Shown here one piece after another: positions 15,640-24,510 of a stretch of DNA of 41,494 nucleotides. The stretch is from Thermomicrobium sp. (GTDB taxonomy: Bacteria; Chloroflexota; Chloroflexia; Thermomicrobiales; Thermomicrobiaceae): NCBI GenBank assembly GCA_026419575.1, contig JANZZC010000120.1, positions 1-41,494 on the forward strand, given 5' to 3'. The translations under genes and the position numbers were made by a program. Under the pieces are notes generated by a model. That model worked only from the letters and a program-made list of their open reading frames with translations, ran no database searches and had not been told where the DNA came from. Within the stretch, counting starts at the first letter, position 1, and every line of letters starts with the position of its first letter.

Positions 15640-17592
15640 ATGGCTGACAACAAGTGGTTGCGCAACGGTTTCGTCTGGATGATTTTGATCATCGCCGCGA
15701 TCGCCGTGTGGGTCACGTTCGTACAAGGCGGCCACGGCGGATCGTCGCTGACGACGCAGGAACTCGCAGCCGACATCAAGGCGGGCAAGGTCGAGCGCTT
15801 GGTGATGACGAGCGGGTCCGACGAAGTGCAGGTGCACTATCTCGGTTCGCAGGAAATCCGGACGCTGCGCCTTCCGACGAACGTCGATATCTTCGAGTTG
15901 CTCCGGACCTACGGGATCGATCCGCAAACCGTCACCATCGACACGAAGGCAGCGAGCCAATGGGGGAACTGGATCGGCACGCTGACCTTCCTGTTGCCGA
16001 CGATCTTCCTGATCGGCGTGATCATCTTCATGATGCGCCAGGCCCAGGGGACCAACAATCAAGCGCTCTCCTTCGGGAAGAGCCGCGCGCGCGTCTTCAC
16101 CAGCAATCGTCCGACCGTGACCTTCGATGACGTGGCCGGAGTCGACGAGGCGAAGGAGGAACTCCAGGAGATCGTGGAGTTCCTGAAGTACCCCGAGAAG
16201 TTCGCGGCACTGGGTGCCCGCATCCCACGCGGCGTGCTCCTCGTCGGCCCGCCGGGGACGGGCAAGACACTGCTCTCCCGCGCGGTCGCTGGCGAGGCTG
16301 GCGTACCCTTCTTCAGCATCAGCGGTTCCGAGTTCGTGGAGATGTTCGTCGGCGTTGGCGCCAGCCGCGTCCGCGACCTCTTCGATCAGGCCAAGCGCAA
16401 CGCACCGTGCATCGTGTTCATCGACGAGATCGATGCCGTCGGACGACAGCGGGGCGCGGGCCTCGGCGGAAGCCACGACGAGCGCGAGCAGACGCTCAAC
16501 CAGATCCTCGTGGAGATGGACGGCTTCGATTCCAGCACCAACGTGATCGTGCTCGCCGCGACCAACCGACCCGACGTGCTCGACCCGGCGCTCCTGCGTC
16601 CAGGACGGTTCGATCGCCAGGTCGTGCTCGATCGACCCGACCTGCACGGCCGGCTGGCGATCCTCAAGGTGCACACGCGCGGCAAGCCGCTCGAGAGCGA
16701 CGTCGATTTAGAGGATCTGGCGCGTCAGACACCCGGGTTCTCGGGTGCCGATCTGGAGAACCTGGTCAACGAGGCAGCGATCCTGGCGGCGCGGCGCAAC
16801 AAGAAGACGATCGGCCGCCGCGAGCTCTACGAGGCGATCGATCGGGTCGTCGCGGGTCCGGAGCGCAAGAGCCGACGCATCAGCGAACGCGAGAAGCTCA
16901 TGACCGCCTATCACGAGGCCGGGCATGCGCTGGTCGCCCGCATGCTGCCCCACGCGGATCCGGTGCACAAGGTCTCCATCGTCGCCCGCGGCATGATGGG
17001 CGGGTACACGCGCGTGCTGCCGGAAGAGGACCGCTTCTTCTGGACGAAGAAGCAGTTCGAGGCGCAGCTCGCCGTCTTCATGGCGGGCTTGGTCGCGGAA
17101 GAACTGGTTTTCCAGGAGATCTCCACCGGTGCCGCCAACGACATCGAACGGGCGACGACGCTCGCCCGCCGCATGGTCACCGAGTTCGGCATGAGCGAAC
17201 GCCTCGGTCCGCTCGCGTTCGGTCGCAAGGAGGAACTCGTCTTCCTCGGCCGGGAGATCGCCGAACAGCGCAACTACAGCGATCAGGTGGCGTACGAGAT
17301 CGACCAGGAAGTGCGCCGGCTCATCGACCAGGCGTACCGCACCGCCAAGGACATCCTCATGCAGCACATGGACAAGCTGGAGAAGATCGCGACCCTGCTC
17401 GTCGAGAAGGAGACGCTCGAAGGGCACGAGATCGAGGCGCTCTTCGACGAGCCGCGGCCGCGTCCGGAACTCGTCGGCCCGCCGGTGACCAAACCGGCCG
17501 CGCTGATGAACGCCGCGCAGCCACGGCCGGACACGGCGCAGGAAACCCGGCCGGCGCCGGCACCGCAGATCCGACCGCAACCGGCATCCTGA
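15640..17592 (+). CDS. ftsH: ATP-dependent zinc metalloprotease FtsH
   Basis: A membrane-anchored AAA+ protease that extracts and degrades membrane and short-lived cytoplasmic proteins. The 650-aa protein has a first membrane helix at about 11-28, an extracytoplasmic domain to about 110, and a second helix near 115-135 ([17 protein letters not shown]). Walker A GPPGTGKT is at 203-210, Walker B FIDEID at 260-265, and the second region of homology is [19 protein letters not shown]. The zinc site is HEAGH at 425-429. The C-terminal tail is proline/alanine-rich. ATG 15640 is preceded by TGGAGG with 8-base spacing. It has its own promoter despite following tilS-hpt, and ends at a bidirectional hairpin. 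Confidence 0.97.
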   Translation: MADNKWLRNGFVWMILIIAAIAVWVTFVQGGHGGSSLTTQELAADIKAGKVERLVMTSGSDEVQVHYLGSQEIRTLRLPTNVDIFELLRTYGIDPQTVTIDTKAASQWGNWIGTLTFLLPTIFLIGVIIFMMRQAQGTNNQALSFGKSRARVFTSNRPTVTFDDVAGVDEAKEELQEIVEFLKYPEKFAALGARIPRGVLLVGPPGTGKTLLSRAVAGEAGVPFFSISGSEFVEMFVGVGASRVRDLFDQAKRNAPCIVFIDEIDAVGRQRGAGLGGSHDEREQTLNQILVEMDGFDSSTNVIVLAATNRPDVLDPALLRPGRFDRQVVLDRPDLHGRLAILKVHTRGKPLESDVDLEDLARQTPGFSGADLENLVNEAAILAARRNKKTIGRRELYEAIDRVVAGPERKSRRISEREKLMTAYHEAGHALVARMLPHADPVHKVSIVARGMMGGYTRVLPEEDRFFWTKKQFEAQLAVFMAGLVAEELVFQEISTGAANDIERATTLARRMVTEFGMSERLGPLAFGRKEELVFLGREIAEQRNYSDQVAYEIDQEVRRLIDQAYRTAKDILMQHMDKLEKIATLLVEKETLEGHEIEALFDEPRPRPELVGPPVTKPAALMNAAQPRPDTAQETRPAPAPQIRPQPAS

Positions 17593-17619
17593 ACGTCGAG
17601 TCCCGAGATCGCTCGACCG

Positions 17620-17649
17620 GACCGGGTGGGGTGTTTTCCCCACCCGGTC
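17620..17649. terminator. Bidirectional terminator after ftsH
   Basis: A 12-bp perfect stem (GACCGGGTGGGG, 17620-17631, with 17638-17649) has a TGTTTT loop. It sits between two convergent genes, 27 bp after the ftsH stop and 8 bp before the stop of the opposite small gene. Confidence 0.8.
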
Positions 17650-17657
17650 TCGTTCCG

Positions 17658-17921
17658 TCAGAGCTCGTGGCTGCGGCCCGCGGTCTCGAACGGGAGCGGA
17701 CAATCGACGCGAATGACTTCCTCGTAGGTGAACCAAGCGCTCGACAGGATTGGACGGTACCCGGAATGCCGGAGGAGCTGCTCGGCGTCACGGGCAGTCA
17801 ACCGGACCAACCGCCCACCGCATCCGTGGCGGAGGTAGTACCGCCCCTCCTGGTCGCGGAACAGGAGGACCTCGGGTCGACCGTTGCGCCGACCGACTGG
17901 CTGGAACGTCCGTCTCTCCAT
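17658..17921 (-). CDS. Small hypothetical protein (87 aa)
   Basis: A short soluble protein of unknown function with an excellent ribosome-binding site (GGAAGGAGGG) before ATG 17921. Sequence features are a basic N-terminus, a LLFRDQEGRYYLRHGCGGRLVRL segment broken by a Gly-Cys-Gly-Gly turn, and an aromatic-rich C-terminal half (AWFTYEEVIRVDCPLPF). Two cysteines are present. It is convergent to ftsH and shares its terminator. Codon use is in keeping with its neighbours, with G/C-rich third positions, so I take it as real. No family was recognised. Confidence 0.65.
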   Translation of the reverse strand: MERRTFQPVGRRNGRPEVLLFRDQEGRYYLRHGCGGRLVRLTARDAEQLLRHSGYRPILSSAWFTYEEVIRVDCPLPFETAGRSHEL

Positions 17922-18032
17922 CGGCGCCCTCCTTCCTGTACCGGTGAGACCCGAGCCGTACAACTGCGCCGAGCGATACGACACGAGCCGGCCGCTCGAT
18001 GGATCGTGCGCTCGGTGGTCATGGGGAAAACA

Positions 18033-18108
18033 TGGTGGAGGCAGGGGGACTCGAACCCCCGACCTCGACAGTGCGATTGTCGCGCTCTCCCAGCTGAGCT
18101 ATGCCCCC
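18033..18108 (-). tRNA. tRNA-Ala (CGC)
   Basis: Read on the minus strand: acceptor GGGGGCA pairs with TGCCTCC and includes the G3-U70 wobble that identifies alanine tRNAs. The D arm is GCTCAGCTGGGAGAGC. Anticodon stem CGACA/TGTCG carries loop ATCGCAC, hence anticodon CGC. The T arm is GGGGGTTCGAGTCCCCC. CCA is encoded (18033-18035). Confidence 0.95.
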
Positions 18109-18124
18109 ACGTTCGCCACCGGCA

Positions 18125-18154
18125 AGTCTACCCGCTCGCGGAGCAGTCTGTCAA
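18125..18154 (-). promoter_or_regulatory. Promoter of tRNA-Ala
   Basis: On the minus strand TTGACA (18154-18149), an 18-base spacer and TAGACT (18130-18125) lie 17 bases upstream of the tRNA. Confidence 0.85.
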
Positions 18155-18464
18155 GGGAAGGCCGTCGCGGAAGCCCCGGCAGCTGGACCGCTCGGGGCGA
18201 CCGTGGACGAGGGGCGCACCACGTTCTTCTCGCCCAGAGCGCGCGGCTCCTCCGTTCCTCCCGCCTCGGCTCGTCCGGCCGGTGCAGCGTCCCCCAGGTG
18301 ACCGAGCACGCTCCGCCAGGCGAGCGACGGGCGGGCGCCCCGACAGCCGTCGGGAACGCACCGCGGAGCGCATTCATCGGGATCCGTGCAGATCCCCGCG
18401 CTACTGCGACTCGAGACAGCCGCCCCGAGGATGACACCCGTACCACGAGCGCGCATCGTTCCCC

Positions 18465-18493
18465 TGGACAGACAGCGCGGAGGGCGCTATACT
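18465..18493 (+). promoter_or_regulatory. Promoter of tRNA-Gly
   Basis: TGGACA (18465-18470), a 17-base spacer and TATACT (18488-18493) lie 18 bases before the tRNA. Confidence 0.82.
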
Positions 18494-18511
18494 AGTAAGC
18501 GAAAAGCGAGC

Positions 18512-18587
18512 GCGGGAGTAACTCAGCTGGTAGAGTGCCGGCTTCCCAAGCCGGTTGTCGCGGGTTCGAATCCCGTCTCCCGCTCCA
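18512..18587 (+). tRNA. tRNA-Gly (CCC)
   Basis: Acceptor GCGGGAG pairs with CTCCCGC (18577-18583), discriminator T, and CCA is encoded (18585-18587). The D arm is ACTCAGCTGGTAGAGT. Anticodon stem CCGGC/GCCGG carries loop TTCCCAA, so the anticodon is CCC. The T arm is CGGGTTCGAATCCCG. Confidence 0.95.
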
Positions 18588-18591
18588 GCGC

Positions 18592-18617
18592 AGCCGGGCG
18601 GACTACCTCGCCCGGCT
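18592..18617 (+). terminator. Terminator of tRNA-Gly
   Basis: AGCCGGGCG (18592-18600) pairs with CGCCCGGCT (18609-18617) around an 8-base loop, followed by CTCGCTTCTTC. The rest of the stretch up to 18786 shows nothing recognisable. Confidence 0.7.
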
Positions 18618-18786
18618 CTCGCTTCTTCGACGGTTCACCTGACCTCGTTCCGCCAGTACCGACCGGACGCGGCTACCGGCACGACCCGTCGGTCGGCCAG
18701 CCGAGCGAGCGCAGTCGAGCGGCACCCTCCCGATCGCGCCAGCCCCGAGCGCGCATCGCCCTGCTCGTCCTCCGCATCGCGTGCGA

Positions 18787-19980
18787 TCAGGCATCGAGCG
18801 GCTGGTGGAGGGGGCCGAGCAGCTCTTCCGCTCGCGGCCGTGTCCGCTCCAGTGCCGCGCCGGGGTCCACGACCAAAGCGTTCACCACACCGTAGACCTC
18901 CCGCAGGACGGCCTCCAGCAGAACGGACCGGGCGCTCCGCCCGAAGTCGCCGCCGATCGCCCGGCGCTCGCCGAACGGCGGCGCGGCGAGGACTCGCCGG
19001 CACAACTCGGCGTACCGGGTGGCGACGAGCGGCTGCAGGAGCGCACCGAGACGATGCCACCGCTCGTCACCATCGGAGACGTTCAGGCGAAAGACGGGCG
19101 GAAGCACCTCCCCAGCTCCACCCAACGATGCCGCCATCCGCTCCGCCATCTCGTCGGCGAATCGCTCCGGATCCAAGACCCAGAGGCCAGCAGCGGTCAG
19201 AATCGCCTCCGCGAGATCGTCACGCGGATAGGTATCGAGCCGGCCGGCTCCTTCCTCGCGCAACGGAGCGCGCCGCCTCGGGCGTCCCTGCTTCAGTGCG
19301 AGTTCCATGACCTGCTCCACTCCCCAGAGCTCCTGCCAGATGGCCTCCAGAAAGAGCGCGTTCTCCGGAACCGCCGACTCCAACGCCGCGCACGCCGCGA
19401 CCAACTCCTGACCGGTCTCCGGATCGAGCGACAACGGGTGAGGGAGGAGTTCCCGCAGATGCCAGAGCAGCGGCCAGTCGAGCGCGAACCGCGCCGGGAG
19501 CGGCTCCACACCGACTCGACTCTCCGTGTCGCTGGCCAGGAACGCGAAGGTGCAGAGCGCGAGGCTCCAGCGATTGACGCGCCGGATCACCTCCCACGGT
19601 ACCGCCAGCGTCGCCGCTCCGGGCACGCGCAGTCCCTCCCGGCGCAGGAGCCCCAGGACGAGCCAGGGCTCGATCCCGACCAGTCCTGCCCAGTGCAATG
19701 CAGCCGAGGTCGTCGCCAGCGGTCCGAGCTGCGCGGTGATCTCGGCCAAATAGTCGATCGCTCGTGCGTCCAGCGGTTTCCCTACCTCGCTCTCGAGCCC
19801 GCACCGGCGCAGTGCGAGGACCGGATCCCAGCGGCCATCGCTCGCGCGCCACTGCTGACCAGCCACGATGAGCTCCAGGATCATCTGCCCGCGGCGACGG
19901 TCCTGCTCGAGTTCCTCCGTGATAGCGACGATCATCCGGCCCGCCAGCTCGCCGACCTTCTGCCGCCAGTGATCGGTCAC
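18787..19980 (-). CDS. Hypothetical protein, paralogue A of a tandem pair (397 aa)
   Basis: A helix-rich soluble protein of unknown function. GTG 19980 with GGGGGA upstream gives MTDHWRQKVGELAGRMIV as the start. It shares blocks with the upstream gene: QLGPLATTSAALHWAGLVGIEPW here corresponds to QLAPLSETQAAIALVSALGLEPW there. LVATRYAE and VLLEAVLREVYGVVNALV near the C-terminus also have counterparts. The two therefore descend from one ancestor. No signal peptide or membrane helix is visible. It follows paralogue B by 29 bp. No catalytic motif stands out; the acidic and tryptophan-rich helices could suggest a binding role, but this is speculation. Confidence 0.75.
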   Translation of the reverse strand: MTDHWRQKVGELAGRMIVAITEELEQDRRRGQMILELIVAGQQWRASDGRWDPVLALRRCGLESEVGKPLDARAIDYLAEITAQLGPLATTSAALHWAGLVGIEPWLVLGLLRREGLRVPGAATLAVPWEVIRRVNRWSLALCTFAFLASDTESRVGVEPLPARFALDWPLLWHLRELLPHPLSLDPETGQELVAACAALESAVPENALFLEAIWQELWGVEQVMELALKQGRPRRRAPLREEGAGRLDTYPRDDLAEAILTAAGLWVLDPERFADEMAERMAASLGGAGEVLPPVFRLNVSDGDERWHRLGALLQPLVATRYAELCRRVLAAPPFGERRAIGGDFGRSARSVLLEAVLREVYGVVNALVVDPGAALERTRPRAEELLGPLHQPLDA

Positions 19981-20009
19981 AGCTATCCCCCGTCCCAGCG
20001 TACATCCAC

Positions 20010-21176
20010 CTACCGACCGAACTCCTCGAACCCGTCGCGCGCCCAGCGTTGGAACTCGGCGTGCAGGTCCCCGTACCGCTCGAGCCATTCCTCCGACTCG
20101 AGCACCATCGCCCGGACGGCGCCAGCGAGTTCGCGCAGGATGCCTTCGAGGAGAAGGAGTCGCCAGGCCGTCTCCGCTGCCGGCTCCGGCAGGCTTCCGG
20201 TGATCGCCCAGGTGATCCCCAGCGACCGCGCGACCTGCCGTGCGTAGCGGGTCGCCAGCAACCCGTCGAGCGCAGCGCGAGCTCCGTCCCACGCAGCACG
20301 CAGCTCGTCTCCTGCCAGCACCTCCGGGACGTCGCGCCGCCAACCCTCGACGAGCCCTACGGCGACACGCAGGAGATTCCACAGGACTGCATCGGCCGGA
20401 TCGAGCGCCTCCGGGAAGTGCCATGGGTGCCACGGCCCAGGCTTCCGAGCACGCACCGGAGAACGGCGCGGCTCGCCGAAACGGTCCACCCAGGCCAAGG
20501 ACATCCTCTCGATCAGGAAGCCGTCGGTGTTCTCTCCCGCTTCCCAGCTGTCGACGGCGGCGACGAACTCGTCGCGGGCCGCTTCGGGTAAGGCCAGCGC
20601 GTGCGGGATCCGGTGGCGCAACGCCAGCATGATCGGCCACACGGCGAGCTCCCGCGGCGAAGGCATCTCTTCGTCCGGCGACAGCTCGAACAGCTGCTTG
20701 CCGACGATGTCGATCACCTGGAGCCCGAGCGCCCAATCCCCCATCCGGCCGATCGCGGTCCGCGGGACCTCGATGTCGAGCGGATCCGCCGGGTCACGCT
20801 GAACCCGCTTCGGGACGATCTGCGCCCAGACGTACCACGGTTCCAGGCCGAGCGCGCTGACCAGAGCGATCGCCGCTTGCGTCTCGGACAACGGAGCGAG
20901 CTGATCGATGAGGTCCTGGAAGAAGTGGATGCCGAACCGCTCCTGGTAGAGCCGGAAGAAATCTCCGCGCGGCATCTGGGTCACCGGATCGACCAGTGAG
21001 GGATCGACCTGTCGGACGATCCGCGCCAGATCAAGATGCTGCTGGCGAGCGCGCCAGCGCTCCCCGGCCTCCATGATCTCGCGCAGCATCCCGGGGCGCT
21101 CCGACCCACGCTGCCGCAGCCACAGCCCCATCGCGAACGCATGGCCCAGGATCACGAATTGACCGTGGTCACCCAT
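20010..21176 (-). CDS. Hypothetical protein, paralogue B of a tandem pair (388 aa)
   Basis: First gene of a two-gene minus-strand operon. ATG 21176 has a strong GGAAGGAGGAG ribosome-binding site; an open frame extends further upstream but looks non-coding. The protein is helical, with MGDHGQFVILGHAFAMGLWL at the start, a FFRLYQERFGIHFFQDL segment, LGLEPWYVWAQIV, an aromatic GPWHPWHFPEALDPADAV stretch and LLLLEGILRELAGAVRAMV near the end. The last blocks correspond to those of paralogue A, while the middle parts differ strongly. I did not recognise a family. The 198 bp between this gene and the divergent enoyl-CoA hydratase gene would hold the promoters, but no clear consensus was found. Confidence 0.75.
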   Translation of the reverse strand: MGDHGQFVILGHAFAMGLWLRQRGSERPGMLREIMEAGERWRARQQHLDLARIVRQVDPSLVDPVTQMPRGDFFRLYQERFGIHFFQDLIDQLAPLSETQAAIALVSALGLEPWYVWAQIVPKRVQRDPADPLDIEVPRTAIGRMGDWALGLQVIDIVGKQLFELSPDEEMPSPRELAVWPIMLALRHRIPHALALPEAARDEFVAAVDSWEAGENTDGFLIERMSLAWVDRFGEPRRSPVRARKPGPWHPWHFPEALDPADAVLWNLLRVAVGLVEGWRRDVPEVLAGDELRAAWDGARAALDGLLATRYARQVARSLGITWAITGSLPEPAAETAWRLLLLEGILRELAGAVRAMVLESEEWLERYGDLHAEFQRWARDGFEEFGR

Positions 21177-21374
21177 CGGGCTCCTCCTTCCCGGACGAAC
21201 CGCTGAACCGTTTCCTCCTCGACCAGCATGTCCCAGGCGAGGGAAGACAGTCGTTCCCGTCCGACAGCGGTCGCGGATGTTCCAGATAATCGAGTGGTCT
21301 GTGCCATACTCGCGTCCGAGCGAACGAGCCACGCGAGGATCGCTGCGCATCGTCAGCTGAGGGGGTTTTCGCGT

Positions 21375-22151
21375 ATGAACGAACCGGTTCTCCTCGTCCG
21401 ACGCGATGGCGACGTGGTGACGCTGACCCTGAACCGCCCGGATGTGCGCAACGCGCTCGATCGCGAGCTCTCGCGCGCGCTCGCTGCTGCCGCCAAAGAC
21501 CTCGCCCGGGACGAAACCCTCCGGGCTCTCATCGTGCGGGGCGCCCCACCGGCGTTCTGCGCAGGTGCCGATCTCAGGGAACGCCTCGGGATGACACCGG
21601 AGGAACGAGCGGAGCATACCGAGGCGATCGCCGCGGCCGTCGAAGCCGTGGCCGGGATCCCTGTGCCGACGATCGCCGCGATCTCCGGCGCCTGTCTGGC
21701 CGGGGGAGCGGAGCTCGCGCTGGCCTGCGACCTCCGCTTCGCCGACACGTCCGCCCGGCTCGGGTTTCCCGAGGTACGTCGAGGGATCTTTCCGGGAGCC
21801 GGTGGTCTCCTGCGCCTGCCGCAGCTGATCGGTCCCGCCCGAGCCGCCGACCTCCTCCTCTCCGGTCGGATCGTCGACGCCGAGGAAGCGTTCCGGCTCG
21901 GTCTGGTCGACCGCTTGTGCGCCCCGGGCGAACTGGACGAGCGGCTACGCGAGTGGCTGGCGGAACTCCGTCAGGCCGCACCGGCTGCCGTGCGCGCCAC
22001 CAAAGCGGCGCTCCGGCGAGCGCTCGCCGGTGACGCGGTCACGCTCGCCGACATCCGCGCACTCCGCCGTGCGCTCGACCGGAGTCCGGAGTACGAGGAA
22101 GGCCTCCGCGCCTTCGCCGAAAAGCGTCCCCCGCGCTGGGCTCAGGGCTGA
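21375..22151 (+). CDS. Enoyl-CoA hydratase/isomerase family protein
   Basis: A 258-aa crotonase-fold enzyme that hydrates or isomerises acyl-CoA double bonds, as in beta-oxidation or branched-chain amino acid breakdown. Oxyanion-hole segments are AFCAGADLRE and ISGACLAGGAELALACD. The catalytic glutamate is expected in FPEVRRGIFPGAGG, where E is present. The second catalytic acid of typical hydratases is less clear, so isomerase or methylglutaconyl-CoA-type activity is possible. ATG 21375 is preceded by GAGGGGG; a longer upstream frame is unlikely. Its last 10 bases overlap the convergent lipoprotein gene. Confidence 0.92.
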   Translation: MNEPVLLVRRDGDVVTLTLNRPDVRNALDRELSRALAAAAKDLARDETLRALIVRGAPPAFCAGADLRERLGMTPEERAEHTEAIAAAVEAVAGIPVPTIAAISGACLAGGAELALACDLRFADTSARLGFPEVRRGIFPGAGGLLRLPQLIGPARAADLLLSGRIVDAEEAFRLGLVDRLCAPGELDERLREWLAELRQAAPAAVRATKAALRRALAGDAVTLADIRALRRALDRSPEYEEGLRAFAEKRPPRWAQG

Positions 22152-22963
22152 CCGTCGGCGACCGTGAAGGTCAGCTCCATATCGTTCACGACGAGCGTGT
22201 ACTCGCCGGGCGGGAATGCCCCGAGCGGGATGGTCGTCGTGAACGGGCGCAACACCTGCGCGCACACGAGGTCACGCGGCCGTTGCCACTCCACCTGAAC
22301 CGTGACGCGCTGCCCCTCGACGACGATCGTCGGGTCTTCGACGAGCTCGGCGCACGCGTCGGGGAGCGATCCCTGAACGTCGATCTCCACCTGGGCAGGA
22401 ACGCCTTCACCGACCCGTACCTCGACCTGCTCGACCATCGCCAGCCCGTATTCCAGCGCGTTCGTCCCCGGCTCCTGCGATCCTGCCACGTCTTCCTCCG
22501 GCACGATCTCGACCCCGTTCAACTCCACGACGAAACCGCCGTGCAGCGTCATACCCAGCGGTACGGTGACCGTCCCCTCGCGGATCACTTGGGCACAAGC
22601 GAGCCCGACCGGTCGTTCACCCCAGAGTTCCACGACGACGCGAGCGCCGTCGCGGCTCACCGCCCACCGGGGCTCGGTGCAGGCATCGGGGAGCGTGACG
22701 TCGACGACCAGCTCCGCCTGGTTCGTCCCAACCTCCTGCAACGTCGACCGTCGGATTACGAGCTCGACCCGCTCCGTCGCCGGTGTCGGCTGTGCGGGCG
22801 GCGAACTCGTCGGCGTCACCACGCTCCGCACCGGCTGGATCGGTGTCGCGACCGGAGACGGACTGCTACCGCCGCTGCACGCGATGCCCCACCAAGCGAG
22901 CAGGAACCCGCACAAGGCGCCCCGCACCATTCGACGCTGCCACCGCGACCACGAACCGACCAT
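22142..22963 (-). CDS. Putative lipoprotein with two repeated domains
   Basis: A 273-aa exported protein. A basic N-terminus and hydrophobic stretch (GALCGFLLAWWGIAC) end in a lipobox-like GIAC, so it is probably membrane-anchored through a lipid on that Cys. A Ser/Pro/Thr-rich linker follows. Two homologous domains of about 95 residues come next, each with a LPDAC block and a second Cys in ACAQVIREGTVTVPLG or VCAQVLRPFTTTIPLG. One disulfide per domain is likely. ATG 22963 has GGGGGAAG upstream. The function is unknown; the beta-rich pattern suggests an extracytoplasmic binding or adhesion role. Its 3' end overlaps the enoyl-CoA hydratase gene. Confidence 0.82.
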   Translation of the reverse strand: MVGSWSRWQRRMVRGALCGFLLAWWGIACSGGSSPSPVATPIQPVRSVVTPTSSPPAQPTPATERVELVIRRSTLQEVGTNQAELVVDVTLPDACTEPRWAVSRDGARVVVELWGERPVGLACAQVIREGTVTVPLGMTLHGGFVVELNGVEIVPEEDVAGSQEPGTNALEYGLAMVEQVEVRVGEGVPAQVEIDVQGSLPDACAELVEDPTIVVEGQRVTVQVEWQRPRDLVCAQVLRPFTTTIPLGAFPPGEYTLVVNDMELTFTVADGQP

Positions 22964-22981
22964 CTCTTCCCCCTTGCTCCT

Positions 22982-23001
22982 TCGTCTCGTCAATGAGACG
23001 A
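22982..23001. promoter_or_regulatory. Small palindrome between divergent genes
   Basis: TCGTCTC and GAGACGA flank a 6-base centre in the 102-bp gap between the divergent lipoprotein and MBL-hydrolase genes. This is a possible operator; the evidence is only symmetry and location. Confidence 0.35.
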
Positions 23002-23065
23002 TCGACGGTGCGATCCGGTTCCGAGAGGGGATCGACCGAGAGCGTCAGCAGGGAGGTACCCGGCG

Positions 23066-23923
23066 ATGCCTACCCGCACGATCGAACTCGAGACGTACAC
23101 GATCGAGCCGCTGGTGGACGCCGAGGGCGCGTTCTTTCCGATCCAGGTCGTCTTCCCCGACGTCCCGAAGGAAGCTTGGGAACACTACCGAGCTCGGTAC
23201 GCCCGGAGCTTCGCCGGCTCGGACTTCCTCTACACCTACGTGACGTGCTACCTCGTGCGCGGGAACGGCCGGATCGTTCTCGTCGACGGCGGGATCGGTC
23301 CCGGGCCGGCCCCGCTCTTCGGGAACGCGCGCGGCGCGCTGCTCGACCGCTTGGCTGCCCGTGGGATCCGGTCGGAGCAGGTCGACACGGTGATCCTGAC
23401 CCATCTCCACCCCGACCACGTCGGCTGGGCAGCGATCGACGGCCGCCCGACGTTCCCTCGTGCCCGCTACGTGACGAGCCGGACGGAGGCGGAGACCTTC
23501 CATCGCCCCGATGTCCGGGAAGCGATGCAAGCCCTCGTGCCGGGGTACCTCGAGACATGTCTCGATCCGCTCGAGCGGACCGGCGTTCTCGAGACGATCG
23601 ACGGCGAGACCGAACTGGCCCCGGGCCTCCGTCTCGCGCCGGCTCCGGGACACACGCCCGGCATGGTGCGCGTCGAGATCACCGACGGCGAGCGGGCACT
23701 CTGGATCGTCGCCGACACCTTCACGCACCCGGTGCAAGTCGCGGAGCCGGATTGGTGCTCGGCCTTCGACATGATCCGAGAACTCGCCGTCGCGACACGC
23801 CGGGCGACGATCGACACTGCCGCCCGTGGAGGCATCGCCCTCCTGGCGGCGCACTTCCCCCCGTTCGCCGGAACGCTCGAACGCGATGCGGAGCGATGGG
23901 TCTGGAGAGGCTCCGGTGCTTAG
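23066..23923 (+). CDS. MBL-fold metallo-hydrolase
   Basis: A 285-aa metallo-beta-lactamase-fold hydrolase. The zinc-site signature is THLHPDHVGW, with further ligands expected in APAPGHTPGM (His), IVADTFTHP (Asp) and AAHFPPFAG (His). Such proteins with an N-terminal VDGGIGPG block are often lactonases or related thioester hydrolases; the substrate here is not determined. It is cytoplasmic, with no signal peptide. ATG 23066 follows GGGAGG. The stop overlaps the convergent J-domain gene by 4 bases. Confidence 0.9.
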   Translation: MPTRTIELETYTIEPLVDAEGAFFPIQVVFPDVPKEAWEHYRARYARSFAGSDFLYTYVTCYLVRGNGRIVLVDGGIGPGPAPLFGNARGALLDRLAARGIRSEQVDTVILTHLHPDHVGWAAIDGRPTFPRARYVTSRTEAETFHRPDVREAMQALVPGYLETCLDPLERTGVLETIDGETELAPGLRLAPAPGHTPGMVRVEITDGERALWIVADTFTHPVQVAEPDWCSAFDMIRELAVATRRATIDTAARGGIALLAAHFPPFAGTLERDAERWVWRGSGA

Positions 23924-24369
23924 CGGAGGGCGCCGAAGAGACCGTTCACCGCGCTGGTGGCCAGGAGCAAGAGCACGAGGGTCGCCACGAAGATGACGGT
24001 GACCGCGAGGAGTTGCACGAAGGCAGCGAGGTCGTGCGCCAAGGTCGACCGGATCCGCCGTCCCGGTGCTGGACGAACCGTAGCCGGACTGGGTCCGGTG
24101 TACCGTTGGAACAGCAGGTCCGCCACCGCGCGCTGGCGGAGCTGCTCGTCGTAGGCGCGTCGGCGCTCGGGGTCGCTCAGGACCGCGTAGGCAGCGTTGA
24201 GGAGCTTGGCCCGTTCCTCGGCGATCCGTCGCTTCTCGGGGTCGCGTACCCGATCCGGATGCGTCGTGCGCATGAGTTGCCGGTAGGCACGGCGGATCTC
24301 CTCGAAGGTTGCCGTGACCGGCACACCGAGGATCTGGTAATAGTCCATCGTCGGGTCGTATTCCGTCAT
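23920..24369 (-). CDS. Membrane-anchored J-domain (DnaJ-like) protein
   Basis: A 149-aa protein with an N-terminal J domain (about residues 9-70: DYYQILGVPVTATFEEIRRA, HPD at 37-39, AYAVLSDPERRRAYDEQ) that should stimulate an Hsp70 ATPase. A basic linker follows, then a C-terminal transmembrane helix (LLAVTVIFVATLVLLLLAT, near 120-140). There is no zinc-finger or substrate-binding DnaJ region, so this is a type III J protein tethered to the membrane. Starts at 24369 or 24348 are both possible; 24369 is preferred. It is transcribed divergently from the M20 peptidase gene. Confidence 0.88.
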   Translation of the reverse strand: MTEYDPTMDYYQILGVPVTATFEEIRRAYRQLMRTTHPDRVRDPEKRRIAEERAKLLNAAYAVLSDPERRRAYDEQLRQRAVADLLFQRYTGPSPATVRPAPGRRIRSTLAHDLAAFVQLLAVTVIFVATLVLLLLATSAVNGLFGALR

Positions 24370-24510
24370 CCGTCGCATCCGGTTCGCACCGTCCGACCCG
24401 ACAATTCTAGGAGCGCTCGGCACGGTCGGCCACGCCCGGCAGCGACCGCGGTTTCGCTGGACTCGAGCGGCGGTTCCTGCGATCCTGGAGCGCGACGGAA
24501 GGAGGAACTC

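Larger units (their letters stand above)
18109..18511. other. 403-bp intergenic region between two tRNA genes
   Basis: Apart from the promoters of tRNA-Ala (minus strand) and tRNA-Gly (plus strand), I see no convincing gene here. Open frames exist in several registers, but none has a good start signal or recognisable protein. One minus-strand frame (18151-18456) cannot be excluded. Confidence 0.6.

Noticed and set aside
18151-18456. 101-codon minus-strand frame between the tRNA genes
   Set aside because: No ribosome-binding site or recognisable motif, and it would run over the tRNA-Ala promoter region. Kept only as a remote possibility.
19981-20736. N-terminal extension of paralogue A over paralogue B
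   Set aside because: The extension is low-complexity Arg/Gly/Ala sequence in a shadow register of paralogue B; GTG 19980 has its own ribosome-binding site.
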